Positions 41,747 through 53,458 of a DNA stretch of 64,000 nt are shown here, piece after piece. A program made the position numbers and the translations under genes. Position 1 is the stretch's first letter, and every line of letters starts with the position of its first letter. Below the pieces are notes generated by a model. The model was not told where the DNA came from. It did no database searches and worked only from the letters and a program-made list of their open reading frames with translations. Source of the DNA: Eurosta solidaginis (taxonomy: Eukaryota; Arthropoda; Insecta; Diptera; Tephritidae); the NCBI RefSeq assembly GCF_040869045.1, contig NC_090320.1, positions 238,576,978 to 238,640,977 of the forward strand. Reading direction: 5' to 3'.

Positions 41747-44700
41747 TCAAAAACCAGGACCTATGTTATAAAATAACTCCGTCCTCTTAGAAAATGCTAG
41801 AAGCTTTCTAGGACTTAAGCCACTTGCTGCTTCTAGATCTGACAGCTGTATCACTCCTAATAGCTGGAGTCTTAGCCTGGCAAGTGCAGGGCACGAGCAC
41901 AGAACGTGCTCGATCGTTTCCTCCAAGCCTAGTTTAAAGGCATGTGACGTCAGAAGGCAGTGTCCAGTCAGAATACCCGTCATGAGTCTACAGTCCTCTC
42001 TTTTTAATGATAGGAGCATTTGTGTTAGTCTAAGGTTGTAAGACCTACACATAATCTTCGACACTTTACAGCCCCGCGCTTGAACCCACGCCTTTTTCGC
42101 TTGGTCGATCATGTGCACCTCTCGCCTTCGCTTAATCTCGCCCAATCTAATTGGGACATCTACGGAGCAAGCTTCAAGGGATACGCCCTTTTTAGCTAGT
42201 TCATCCGCTTTTTCATTCCCATCTATTCCCATATGCCCTGGGACCCAATATAGATGTATGCTTCTCCCTGTCCCGATTCTCTCCAGAGACTGCTTACACT
42301 CTAACACGCATTTAGATGCTGTGCTATGCGAGATTATTGCCTTAATTGCTGCTTGACTGTCAATATAAAAGTTAACACGGTTGCAGCTTAAGCTATTCTC
42401 TTCCAGGGGTTCTACTGCTTTGGTTACGGCTAATATTTCCGCTTGGAAAACGCTACAGTAATCCGGCAGCCTCTAGGATTTACTTATTTCCGGATCAGCG
42501 CAGAATACCGCAGACCCTGCTCCTTCCACTACTTTGGAACAATCGGTGTACACATGTATCGCTTCGTCCGCCATTTGCGCACCCTTGCGCCAACCGTCCA
42601 CCTCTATTGTGGCCTTAAGATCTCCCTCGAAGCGCAGATAGGGAATCATGTAGTCTGTTCGTCTTGTGATTGATGACGCTATACTACTATGTCCATATGG
42701 TCGGCGCTCAAGCTGCCCCGAAGCACCGAGCCTGGTTGCGGTCGTTAACGCTTTGTTCTTTGCTACCAGGTCTACAGGTGGGATGTGCAAAATGGCATAC
42801 AGTGCAGCCGTCGGGGTTGTTTTCAGGGCTCCCGTAATGCTAAGCATCGATAGTATGCATACCCCCTCTAATTTTTTGAGGTATGTTGTTTTTTGTGTGG
42901 CTTTCCACCAAACAAGAACTCCATAGTATAGAATAGGGCTTACAATCGCTGTAAAAACCCAATGAGAAAGAGAGGGCGATAGGCCCCACGTACACCCCAG
43001 CATTCTTTTACATGCGTAGAGTGCCGTTGAGGCCTTCTTGACCCTCCTCCACGTTGAGCTTCCATGATAGCTTACTGTCTAGGATGATTCCTAAATATTT
43101 TGTGCAAGGTTTCTCCTGTAAGGTCACCCCTCCTAACTTAGGCCTGGTCCGATTTGGGACCTTGTACCTCTTTGTAAACAAGACCATATCCGTCTTCTCC
43201 GCATTGACTTTCAACCCGACATTAGATGCTCAGGTATGAATATCGCGAAGCGCCCGATCCATCAAAGAACTAATCGTTGGAAGGCACTTTCCACTTATGA
43301 CAATTGCAACGTCATCTGCGTAAGCCGTAAGTTTTACGGGTCCCTCATCAAATTGCCTGAGCAGTTGGTTGATGACCAGCGTCCACAGCAGAGGTGATAG
43401 CACCCCTCCCTGCGGCGTGCACCTGTCCACTGATTTCGTGGCCTCGTACAATCCCCATTGTGATGTAATCTTTCTGAAATTTAACATGCAGCCGATCCAT
43501 CTGATTAAGGCAGGATGTACTTCAACGTAATTAAGACCATCCATAATCGCCCATTTTGCAACATTATTGAAAGCCCCGGCAATGTCCAAGAAGACTCCTA
43601 GAGCATACTCCTTATATTCCAGGGATTTCTCTATGCTTATTACCACCCTATGCAATGCGGTGTCTACCGACTTGCCTTTGGTGTACGCATGCTGTGTTGT
43701 GGAGAGCAGCTTTTCATCCACGTTGGACTTTATGTACACATCTATCAGCCTCTCAAAGGTTTTGAGCAGAAATGATGTTAAGCTAATGGGTCTATAGTCT
43801 TTGGAATACATGTGACCGATCTTCCCCGCCTTTGGTAGAAAAGCTACACGAGCAGTTCTCCAAGAGTGCGGTACATGATTCAGTCGTATGCACCCATCGA
43901 ATATTATTTTAAGCCATTCCACGACCGCCCTACTTGAGACTTGTAGCATGGCCGGGAATATACCATCTGGGCCGGCGATTTAAACTTAGAAAACGTCTTC
44001 ACTGCCCACTCCATCTTGGTATCGATCACCAAGCCCGGCACTACTAGCTCCGTGATCGGAGTGTGAGTGATGTCTGCTGGCTCCTCTAAACCGTCTCCCG
44101 ATGGGAAATGTGTATCGAGAAGCACCTCAAGGGATTCCTCACTATTACGTGACCATTTCCCGTTCTCTTTCTTTATTAGTCCCTGGACTATGTTTCCCTT
44201 TGATAGGACTTTTTTCAACCGTGCTGTTTCGCTGGAGCACTCTATGTCCGTACAGAAACTTTTCCATGAGTTTCTCTTCGCCCTGGTAATTTCACGCTTG
44301 TAGATCCTCAGTAGATCCCTGTACTCGTCCCGACACGCTTCGCTTTCCGCAGTCTTTGCCAGCTTAAACATTTCTTTAACCTGTCTTCTTAGAAGACTCA
44401 GCTCATTGCTCCACCATGGCGGCTTTGCTTTTCCTCTGAATCTTCTTAGAGGGCAAGCTTTGTTATACGCAGTCATAAGCGTCCTTGTTAGGAATTCATT
44501 CGACTCTTCCAGTTCCTCTACATTAGCAACCTCTTTCGGTTGTCCCAGTTTTGTTTCTACATGTTACTGAAATTTAGTCCAGTTCGTTGACCTAGGGTTT
44601 CTAAAGGTTCCTCCCTTCTCTACCCTCTTTAGGGGGATGTTGAGGCTGATATACGCATGGTCGGAGAAGGATGGTCTATCAAGAACCATCCAATCATACC

Positions 44701-45257
44701 TTGATATATCGCTCTCGGAGCTCAATGTAATATCCAGAACATTGCTGGATGTTGGACCAATGTATGTAGGGACATTTCCCCTGTTGGCTATCTGCAAATT
44801 GGTTTGCAGGATGTAACAAAACAGAGATTCGCCTCTCTCGTTCGTATCTGCTCTTACCCACGCATTGTGGTGCGCATTTGCATATGCGCCTATGACCAAC
44901 CGCCCTTTGCGCCCTTCCTCCTGTACTAGCCTTTTGCACTCCATTGGTGGGACCTCCGCAGCATGGGCCATGTAGCAGGACGCCAGGATAAATGCCTGCT
45001 TATTATTTTGCTCAACGGCCACCGCTACGAGATCCTCAGTGGTGTAATTAGGCAGCATATATGAATGCAGCTGTTTCCGTTTGCGCGTAGTAAACGCCAA
45101 ACCCGCGCGCGCTAAGTCCAGAAACCTTTCCTCCCGATGAGAGCCACGGCTCCTGGATCAGCGCCACGTCAAACGAACCCTCCTCAAGGGTTAGGAGGAG
45201 TTCGCTCGACGCCACTTTACTGTGTTGGAGGTTTATCTGTAGGACTCGCAGCACCAT
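41747..45257 (-). pseudogene. LOA-like ORF2: endonuclease, RT, RNase H
   Basis: Starts at 45257 (MVLRVLQINLQHSKVAS), overlapping the end of ORF1 by about 40 bases. Domains in order: endonuclease (VALIQEPWLSSGGKVSGLSA, VIGAYANAHHNAW, DWMVLDRPSFSDHAYI), a basic linker (PPWWSNELSLLRRQVKEMF), reverse transcriptase (VAFLPKAGK, DYRPISLTSFLLKTFERLI, HAYTKGKSVDTAL, FLDIAGAFNN, TPQGGVLSPLLW, the catalytic LTAYADDVAIV), then RNase H (YTDCSK, YIDSQAAIKA, LYWVPGHMGIDGNEKADELA) and a C-terminal zinc-like cluster (HVLCSCPALARLRLQLLG). Frameshifts near 45050, 43975 and 43050 and in-frame stops near 44564, 43230 and 42473 make it nonfunctional. In endonuclease terms FDV has Asp and SFSDHAYI keeps the SDH motif. 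Confidence 0.88.
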
Positions 45258-46806
45258 TGGGCTGTTTGTCCCCCTCCAGCACCTTCGTCTTGACGTCGTC
45301 GTCCTCCCCTTGCCCTTTTGGTTTAGAGTATTCGAGGCCCCCTTCAGCCTCTCGTGACTGTTGTGCAGGGTGTTCCTCTGTGCGAGTCACAGCACCATTT
45401 AGCGGTTGGTCCTCTTCTAGCACGTTCGTGGTGACGTCGGGGACCTCCACCTGTCTTTTTTCCCTTAGGATTTTGAGGTCCTTTTCGACTTCGCCCACCT
45501 CTAGCGTGTTAGGGTTTTTATCCTCGGGACTTCTTTTCCTGAGTCGCATGTAAATTTTGCCAGTGCCAAAGGACATTTTACCAAGCTGCGTGTACTAAAT
45601 ATCCTCCGCCTGCTTGTTTATTTGGAAGTTGTAGAACTGACCATCCTCGGTAGGCCGAGATACAGTAAGTATCTTCCAATCCTGTGTCGGTATGTTCGGA
45701 TTCTGTTTCTGCAGAAGTCGCAGTGTATCCTCCGACTTCATCACGCATGGTATCCATACCTTAACTTTTGGTACCGTGGGGATTTACGCTTTATCCACCA
45801 CCTCAAACCGCGCGTTCGTGCCTTGCCTTTGGAGGTTTGGAACCACTTCCTCCAGCCACTGCAAGCTCGCGATATTGTCGCACGCTGTCATCTTCACACC
45901 GTTATACCATCCCCCCGAATCAAAGGTTGTAAGGGGCTTACTTGGTTGTTCCCGCATCATCTTAAGCATTAAGCTAATAAGCTCCCTTTCCACAGATCTC
46001 CACCTTTCAGTAGTCATTTGTCCGAAAGGACTGCTACGATCAACCACCGCCACAGTCAGTGACTGCTTTGCCACATCACTCATATTCTCGGGAAAAGCAG
46101 GAGTCTTAGTGTTATCTCCCTTGGGCACCTCCGAGAAAGCCGGAGTCTTAGCGTTAACTCCCTTTAGCGCCTACGAGAAAGCCGGAGCCTTAGCGTTATC
46201 TCCCTTTGGCTTATCTCCTACTTCCCTCTGACTCGCAGCTTTCGAGGTAGTTGCTACCTCGCTATTGGAGCCCATCTGTCTTACAGCTTTGGGCCTACTT
46301 GTCTTGTCTATGCGACTGCCCTGCCTCGCGGCTCTAGGACTGGGTCCTTTCTGCCTCTTGAAAGCAGGCTTATCGCCTTCCGCCGAACGCTGCCTTTTCA
46401 TTCTGCCATTCGACGCTTCTTCCTCCTCCTACCGGTTGCAGAACCGAGGGTTTCTTGCAGCAAACCTTTTGAACTGCCTTCGACCTACTTCTACCGCATC
46501 ATGGGCCCATTCCAAGCGCTCGATCTCCACTTCTGTTGGGTCGACCACTGCTCCCAAGCGTTGAACAATTCTTAGTGCTGCACGGTACTGCGAGAGAGCT
46601 CTTTTACTTCCTCTGCTCCGTACCCTTCTCCACTCTTCTACTCCGTTTTCATTTGTGTGCTTCTCCAACACGGAGCTCATTGAATCAGCACTACTCTCTC
46701 TCCCCGAGTCCGACGCATCGCTTAATTCGTATTTGTCGTCCTTGGATTGCGACTCAGTCCTCCTCTTTACATCGTCCTTATTACAGTCAGTTAATGAGTC
46801 GTTCAT
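45217..46806 (-). pseudogene. LOA-like ORF1 with DUF4780-type domain
   Basis: From the ATG at 46806 (MNDSLTDCNKDD) one frame runs to 45217, about 530 codons, with no frameshift that I can see but four in-frame stops: near 46429, 46171, 45784 and 45599. It begins with an acidic-serine-rich region (SDASDSGRESSADSMSS), a helical segment (ALRIVQRLGAVV, WAHDAVEVGRR), a basic region (KRQRSAEGDKPAFKRQK), short repeats of a KGDN-K-PAF type, then the domain ERWRSVERELISLMLKMM, VPKVKVWIPCVMKS, LRLLQKQNPNIPTQDWKIL and LGKMSFGTGKIYMRLR. The last part matches the DUF4780 pattern of LOA ORF1 proteins, which bind RNA in the retrotransposition complex. Confidence 0.75.
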
Positions 46807-47180
46807 CTTGGTCGTACGACCACCTGCCCGACAAGGCGGGCTCAGCGGTCCAGTATTATATACGGGGAAAGAACAGTCCGCCACAGCAGCGCCCCTTGCT
46901 GTGGTAAGGCCATTAATACTTCCCGAGGTGGCCCGGTATCGGGAAGGCTCCGTTCGAATACAGCCGAATTTATCCCCTGGCTGCAAATCGACCAATAGGC
47001 ACGGTCCGCATAACACCCTGGATTAGGGGGTTGGCAGTTCTTGGTCACCGACATCCCGCCGCCCTCGTATGAGGCGAAACGGCGTAGATGTCAGTCCTAA
47101 CCAGCTCCGCCTCATAGTCGGGCGCTACGGAGTTCGGCTAAGCCCTCACACCAACGACAAGGTGCCTACCCTAGTGAGGG
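46807..47180 (-). other. LOA-like LINE 5' leader
   Basis: GC-rich compared with its surroundings. The extreme 5' end reads CCCTCAC and can pair perfectly with GTGAGGG 24 bases further on. LINE leaders carry internal promoters and in some LOA relatives self-cleaving ribozymes; neither is proven here. Confidence 0.5.
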
Positions 47181-47816
47181 TATATACTGTAAAGATATTA
47201 AATTTTTTGTTAAAATTTTACTTAAAAAAAAAATTTTTTTAAAAGTGGGCGTGGTCCTTCTCCGATTTTGCTAATTTTTATTAAGCGTATATATAGTAAT
47301 AGGAGTAACGTTCCTGCGAAATTTCATCATGATATCTTCAACGACTGCCAAATTACAGCTTGCAAAAGTTTAAAATTACCTTTTTTAAAAGTGGGCGGTG
47401 CCACGGCCATTGTCCAAAATTTTACTAGTTTTCTATTCTGCGTCATAAGCTCAACTCATCTACCAAGTTTCGTCGCTTTATCTGTCTTTTGTAATGAATT
47501 ATCGCACTTTTTCGGTTTTTCGAAATTTTCAATATCGAAAAAGTGGGCGTGGTTATAGTCCGATATCGTTCATTTTAAATAGCGATCTGAGATGAGTGCT
47601 CAGGAACCTACGTACCAAATTTCATTAAGATACTTCAAAATTTACTCAAGTTACCGTGTTAACGGACGGACGGACATGGCTAAATCAAATTTTTTTTCGA
47701 TCCTGATTATTTTGATATATGGAAGTCTATATCTATCTCGATTCCTTTATATATGTACAACCAACCGTTATCCAATCAAACTTAATATACTCTGTGAGCT
47801 CTGCTCAACTGAGTAT

Positions 47817-48193
47817 AAAAAATTTAAGGACTACCTTTATATAAATGGACCAAAAAATAGAAGAAAATTTTTCCTTTAATACAGACATAGTCTTGTTGAA
47901 TTTTGACTTAAAAACTTTAACAATAGCTCTTGTAAAAGAAATTTGGGATTTAAAACTATAAAGGTGGGGCGCAATCTTTCAATTTAAGCAAACCATGTAC
48001 TCGGGATTAACTAATTGATTATTTAAAATTAAAACACGCTCTCTATCTTTATAATTTTAAATCCCAAACTTCTTTTGCAAGAACTATTGTTATAGCTTTT
48101 TAGTCAAAATTCAACAAGACTGTGTCTGTATTAAAGGAAAAATTGCCTTCTATTTTTTGGTCCATTTATATAAAGGTAGTCCTTAAAATTTTT
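47817..48193. mobile_element. Palindromic MITE with ~147-bp arms
   Basis: The left arm (47817-47963) contains AAGGACTACCTTTATATAAA, TGGACCAAAAAATAGAAG and AAATTTGGGATTTAAAA. The right arm (48045-48193) is its inverted complement with few changes, around an ~80-bp centre. The flanks fit a TA duplication, which suggests a Tc1/mariner type; this is tentative. It sits at the very end of E8. Confidence 0.8.
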
Positions 48194-48349
48194 TATCATC
48201 TTTTTATTTTCAATTTTTTAGTACTGCCTACAAAAAGGCAATTGCAACTTTTATTAGTAATTTAAGTAAGTCCCAAGGTAAAGTTCTTATCTTTATTTAT
48301 TTGTTCAAAGTAGCAAAATTTAATAGAATTAGTGGAATTTTCGCTGACA
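48194..48349. other. No feature seen
   Basis: Short AT-rich stretch between the MITE and the left module of the second S element. Confidence 0.5.
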
Positions 48350-49485
48350 ACACTGTCGAAAACAACAAAATTCCACCTTGTTTGTCAGCTACTTAATTGG
48401 CGCAGCTGAAAACTGTGGTGTAATTCGCATACGCTTGAAAGTCTAAAAGTATGCAAGAACGTGCATTGAGTTGGGCCCTCAACGAGGTGGAATTCTACAA
48501 CGCCTGCAACATCAGGAGGCTAGCCATGAAGGTATGGCCTAATCTTCGAAATAGTTCAAATTGTGTGTTACGTAGCTCAAATTTTTTGATCAAACATTGC
48601 ACTGTCATTGAGTTTTAAACTATATTTCAGGTTTCAAGTATCTAGATATAAAGAAAGTTAGTTAAAAATCGATTGCAAGATTCCCAATTTAAAACTAGTT
48701 TCTCAATATCTCGATCCATGCGCCACCTAGCGAAGTTTTTTGATAAAATATTGCATTATCACCCGGTTCCACGTAGTGGAACTTTGTTTTCTATAAGTTG
48801 TATAGTCACCAGGTCTCTAACTAAGTGCCAAGTTTCCAGTCTCTAGTTAACCGGGAAGTTAGTTAAAAATGGAATGAAAGATTCCCAAATTAAAATTTTT
48901 TTTCTTACTATCTCGATCCGCATGCCACCTAGCGAATTTTTTTTTTATCAAATTTTGCATTGTCACCGGGTTCTGGCCCACGGCCCAAGCTTCAAGTCTC
49001 TAGCTCACCCGCAAGTTACACAAAAATCGATCCAAGATTCCCCTCGTTTTTCAGTGTTTTGAAGTTATCTCAATTAGCACGCCACCTAGCGGAACTTTGT
49101 TTTCTATAAAATGTATTGTTGTCGGGTCTCGAACTATGTGCTAGGATACAAGTCTTTAGGTAGCCGGGAACTTAGTTAAAAATGGATTGAAATATTCCCA
49201 AATTAAAATTAATTTTCCCAATATCTCGATCCATGTGCCATCTAGCGGATTTTTTTGGATAAAATATTGCATTGTAACCGGGTTCTGACTTACGGCTAAA
49301 GTTTCATACCTCCAGCTCACCGGGAAGTTACTCAAAAATCGATTGCAATATTTTCCTCGTTTTTCAAGGATTTGTAGTTATCTCACTTAGCGGAACTTTG
49401 TTTTCTGTAAATTGTATTGTCACATGGTCTCGAACTATGTGCTAAGTTACGAGTCTCTAGGTAACCGGGAAGTTAGTGAAACGAG
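48350..49485. mobile_element. Element S, copy 2, left part
   Basis: Left module at 48370-48560 (TTGTTTGTCAGCTACTTAAT, CTAGCCATGAAGGTATGGCC) followed by 156-bp satellite units to 49485, where an insertion begins. Same order as copy 1. Confidence 0.7.
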
Positions 49486-49632
49486 CAGACAAGCTTTTTC
49501 GTCAGCTGATGCAAAATAAAACCGATGCGACAATTATGATGCGCTAAGGTAGACTGATAACTTTATTTTTGACTTTTCATAATTCATGTTTAAGTTCATA
49601 CCTTTCGCATATGAGAATATATGTAAATGTAT

Positions 49633-50695
49633 TAGGGTGTTCGATTATTCAACTTTTTCTCAAAAACCGGTTTTCGTAAAATATTAATTAGAAAAAAACC
49701 AGTTTTAAGTTCTCAAACCCGGGGAAAACCGGATAAACCGAGTTTTTAGTACTTGCCCAAAATAATAAAATTTCCGTTCAGTTAAAAATAAAAGGTCAAC
49801 ATACCAATAGGTAAATCGTTTATCACAAGCAAAACAAATTCAATGTGTATTTAATACAGATACAAACGAAAGAAAATTAATATTACTATAGAAAATCTAC
49901 CACTATTATTTTTTATTCGCATTTTTTTTTCTTTTAGTTTGGATATCTTTGAAATATAAAACCTATCAATATGTTCGCATAATGTCGACTCAGGTGGTAG
50001 CCTAGTTTTTTTATTTCAAATATGCCAATACCACTCGTGATTTTCTCAACGCCTTTAGCGGCATACCATTTTCTGCAACACAGCGTGCGAATATTTCCCC
50101 TATATATTCTTTTTTACCCAGAAACTTTCATGCGGACCGGTGGAGAAGTTTCCTGATGTGGCTGGTGCGCATTTAATGTTTTTCTGTTGAGCATTATATT
50201 TTCTTATATCAATTTTATGAACACACTTTATATGGTTGAGCAGCCTTGAAGTTAAGGAGCCTTTGCAGCTTAAAATGTTGTGGCAATTCAGGCATTTGGC
50301 CTTCCCCTTTTCTTTGCGCCTAAAACATCGCCACACTCTTGAGAACATCTGCTAATAATTATTATTGCGTATTACAAATGTTTAAAACCGCTGCTTTTGT
50401 TGCTACCATACACACATAAGCTCATATATATGTGTATTGTGGTTGCCGCTTCATAAAAACAAGATGATAATACAATTACCACGCGTTCCAATGGACAGAT
50501 CCCGATAAAAATTTAACATGTTGCCATATTTCGATAAACTTTCAAAAGCCTTTATAGTCCTTCTGAAAAACCGGTTAACAGAAGAAAAAAACCGGGTTAT
50601 TCGATATTCGAAATTTTAGGATAAAAAAAACCGGCCAAAAAATTAAGAAAAAACTGGCTTAAAACCGGTTCGAATAAACCGGTTCGATCACCCTA
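49633..50695 (-). mobile_element. BED-finger hAT element, internally deleted
   Basis: Terminal inverted repeats TAGGGTGTTCGA (49633) and TCGATCACCCTA (ends 50695), with one mismatch. 8-bp flanks AAATGTAT and ATATGTAT differ at one base and fit a hAT target duplication. It carries only the N-terminal part of a transposase. It lies within a larger insertion (49486-50943) of unknown kind that splits element S. Confidence 0.75.
49930..50348 (-). pseudogene. hAT transposase N-terminus with BED zinc finger
   Basis: Starts MFSRVWRCFRRKEKGKAKC at 50348. The BED zinc finger ligands are visible as KCLNC and H-x4-H in LLNHIKCVHKI, with the aromatic VWRCF at its start; the domain binds DNA, usually the element ends. 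The frame stops at 50100. In another frame the next part of a hAT transposase follows: GEIFARCVAENGMPLKALRK and LGYHLSRHYANI (50095-49935). The RNase H-like catalytic core and the dimerisation domain are absent, so the element is non-autonomous. No sign of domestication. Confidence 0.75.
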
Positions 50696-50943
50696 ATATG
50701 TATTCTTAGTACATAATTGGTAAATTTATTGTTTTACAAACTAATGACCGTTACCGTTATCGGTTGGCCTAATGCGACAAACTAAATTTATTTATTAATA
50801 CCTTCAGCTGTTATAAGTATGCCCAACAAATTGTATGATACATACATATGTACATACATATGTGTATACAGCAATGCATATAATGAAACAATAGAAATAT
50901 AACGTTGAATGCGGCGAATGATGGGAGAAGATGACTACGAAAA

Positions 50944-52105
50944 AAGTTACAAATCGTTTGCAAGATTCCCAATTTAAAACTAGTTTTCTCAATATCTCGA
51001 TCCATGCGCCACCTAGCGGAATTTTTTTGATAAAATATTGCATTGTCACCGAGTTCTGACTTACGGCCCAAATTTCATGTATCCAGCTCACCAGAAAGTT
51101 ACTCAAAAATCGATTGCAAGGTTGCCCTCAAGGATTTGTAGTTATCTCACTTAGCGCGCCACCTAGCGGAATTTTGTTTTCTGTAGTTTGCATTGTCACC
51201 TGGTCTCGAACAATGTGATAAGTTACAAGTCTTTAAGTAACCGGGAAGTTAGTTAAAAATGGATTGAAAGATTACCAAATTAAAATAAATTTTCCTAATA
51301 TCTCGATCCATGCGCCACCTAGCGGAACTTTTTTGATAAAATATTGCATTGTCACCGGGTTCTGGCTTACTGCTTAAGTTTCATATCTCCAGCTCACCGG
51401 GAAGTTACTCAAAAATCGATTGCAAGATTCCCCTCGTTTTTCAACGGTTTGTAGTTATCTCACTTAGCGCGCACCCAGCGGAATTTTGTTTTCTGTAAAT
51501 TGTATTGTCACCAAGCCTTGCAATGTGTGCCAAGTTTCAAGCCTCTAGGTCACCGGAAAGTTTGTTAAAAATGGATTGAAAAATTCCCAAATCAAAACTA
51601 ATTTTCTTAATATGTCGATCCATGCGCCACCTAGCGCAATTTTTTTGATAAGATATTGAATTGTCACCGGGTTCTGACTCACGGCCCAAGTTTCAAGTCT
51701 CTAGCTCACCGGGAAGTTACTCAAAAATCGATCGCAAGATTCCCTGCGTTTTTTTCAGGGATATTCGTTTATCTCGGTTCGTCTTCCACCTGGCGGCATT
51801 TTGTTTTCCACGAATTTTAGTGCCATCGGCTCCCAAACTATGTGCTAAGTTTAAAGCCTCTGGGTCACCGAGAAGTAAGTTAAAAGTCGATCGCAAAGTC
51901 TCCATTTTAAAATTAATATCTCGATCCGTGCGCCACCTAGCGGATTTTTTTCACTTGCATTGTAATTTCTCTCAAATATGAGCTATGTTCTAAGTATCAA
52001 GTGTCTATCTCAACGAGAAGTTACCGGAAAAGACTTTTCCGTGGGTCAAAAATTCGTATGGAAACGAGGTGACAAACATAAAAGCGACTTAATATAAAGG
52101 TAATA
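50944..52105. mobile_element. Element S, copy 2, right part
   Basis: 156-bp units resume at 50944 and run to about 51975. The right module (GAAGTTACCGGAAAAGACTT, GAGGTGACAAACATAAAAGC) ends near 52105. Confidence 0.7.
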
Positions 52106-52351
52106 ATAATCTTAATTTATAAAAATCACGTCTCACTATGTTTGTTCCCGATGGACTCCTAAGCTACAGAACCGATTTTGAATTTGTTTTGTATCCCGTG
52201 TGTAGTTTGATCTAACTTAAAATATAGTATAGGTTATATCTCAGTTTATAGTCGCAATATTATTTTATTGCAAATTTTTTTATTATTAATTAAAAAACGT
52301 GCTTATCAATAAAAAATATTATAGCGAATGACATCAAGTATAGCACATCAC
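52106..52351. other. Helitron-start-like sequence, unassigned
   Basis: Contains TTTATAAAAATCACGTCTCA and CTACAGAACCGATTTTGAAT, a wording common near the 5' ends of insect Helitrons. No matching 3' end was found nearby. Confidence 0.3.
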
Positions 52352-52554
52352 CAGGCCCGCCGAGAGAGTGGGGGGAGGGATTAGCCCCGGGGCCCGGGGT
52401 TTCTGATGGAGCCCGCGATTTAGTGGCGCTATGACATTTTTCTTAATTCAGGAGAGTCTTTAGTTGTTCCATGTGCAATTTTTAAGCCGAATTTCAAAAG
52501 CATCGCAAATCTGCATTTCGTTTTAATATTATAGTGAAGTGTGAAAAATAAAAA
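52352..52554 (+). mobile_element. hAT-like element end (same family as 8110-8737)
   Basis: Begins CAGGCCCGCCGAGAG; GGGCCCGGGG-rich; then GGAGAGTCTTTAGTTGTTCC and GCCGAATTTCAAAAGCAT, all found inverted at 8570-8737. It is cut by Helitron C at 52555. The tail beyond 53175 (to about 53300) may be its continuation. Confidence 0.6.
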
Positions 52555-53175
52555 TCTATATATATAAAAAGAAAGGCTAAAATGCTGTAGTTGGTCGCCG
52601 GTGTGTGAAGAGATGCGTCGGTCGATTTTGTTCAAACTTTCACACATGTTGCGAAAACCTCACGCGGTGGTTACTACATAGGCTTAGTTGCGATCCACGA
52701 AGAGGGTCTCGAGATATAGACCGGAACATGGACCCGAGTACCCCTAGAACGTGTTTATAGAATATGGATAACAAATGAAAGCTGTTGATGAGTGCTTTAG
52801 TACAGAGTAATATATTATCCAGAGACGGGCTGGGACTGAGATTAGGACTAGGACTGGGACTGAGACTCGGAGTGTGACTGGGACTGGAATAAAATACATA
52901 CCACCCTCTGGGACAGCCAATAAGGGATGCAGAAGAATGAGAAGAAATTGAGAGAAGAGAAAAGAGAGAAGAAGGAGATTGAGAAAGAGATAGAATGAGA
53001 CGATGACGGAGATAGATGAAGCGAAAAAGACGGAGGTAGGAGTGAATAAAAGGATTAGGAAAAAGTGAAGAGGGGGGGAGGAGGGGGAGAGGGCAGAGTT
53101 AGACGGAAAAAGCTTATTAAAATGTATACAGATAAGCCAAATTTAGGGCAGAAAAGCATCTGCCGGGTGTTCTAG
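52555..53175 (+). mobile_element. Helitron C, 621 bp, non-autonomous
   Basis: Starts TCTATATATATAAAAAG and ends GTTCTAG. 3' hairpin GGCAGA-AAAGCA-TCTGCC about 10 bases before CTAG. Flanks A and T. It holds a single unit of the 129-bp satellite type (52690-52800, with GGGTCTCGAGATAT) and a GGGACT-rich stretch. Same family as Helitron B, by its 3' end and internal landmarks. Confidence 0.8.
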
Positions 53176-53307
53176 TAAAAAGAATAAAAGAAATTGAAAA
53201 TTGTGTAAAGGTTAAATTTATTTTTTTAATACATACTAGCCACAGTTTTATAAGATATATTTTTCTCGCACTAAAGTTCAATTTCTCATGTAACTTCCCT
53301 TCATGAT
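53176..53307. other. No gene seen
   Basis: AT-rich sequence downstream of the protease homologue gene, possibly the continuation of the hAT remnant. Confidence 0.4.
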
Positions 53308-53313
53308 TTTATT
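53308..53313 (-). terminator. Possible polyadenylation signal of the protease homologue gene
   Basis: AATAAA on the minus strand, 146 bases after the stop codon. It is the first canonical hexamer I found downstream of the gene. Confidence 0.4.
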
Positions 53314-53458
53314 CCAAAACGCTCTATATCAGTATAAATTCAATATATTTTAACGTGAGATGAAACATTTATGAAATAAATCTGAAATGGAGCATTCAGC
53401 CCAGATAGAATAATAATAATTCACTCAGCACTTATTTAAAAAAAACACCTTCCAGATT

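Larger units (their letters stand above)
41648..47180 (-). mobile_element. Full-length LOA-like LINE (dead)
   Basis: An 11-bp target duplication, TATATACTGTA, lies at 41637-41647 and 47181-47191. The element is 5.5 kb with a ~370-bp 5' leader, ORF1, ORF2 and a short 3' end. RNase H after the RT and a DUF4780-like ORF1 point to the LOA clade of fly LINEs; the clade is an inference. Confidence 0.85.
40350..47816 (+). mobile_element. Family E element (E8), interrupted by a LOA-type LINE
   Basis: 40350-41647 holds the start (ACAAGTAAGGGAGGC), about four 130-bp units and most of the middle block. 47181-47816 holds the rest, ending CTCTGCTCAACTGAGTATA. The LINE fills 41648-47180. Without it the element is about 1.9 kb. 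Its left edge is joined to Penelope copy 2 exactly as in E4. Confidence 0.8.

Noticed and set aside
45137..47026. Plus-strand frames of 100-180 codons opposite the LOA-like LINE
   Set aside because: They are shadows of the GC-richer LINE coding strand. The minus strand carries the recognisable domains.
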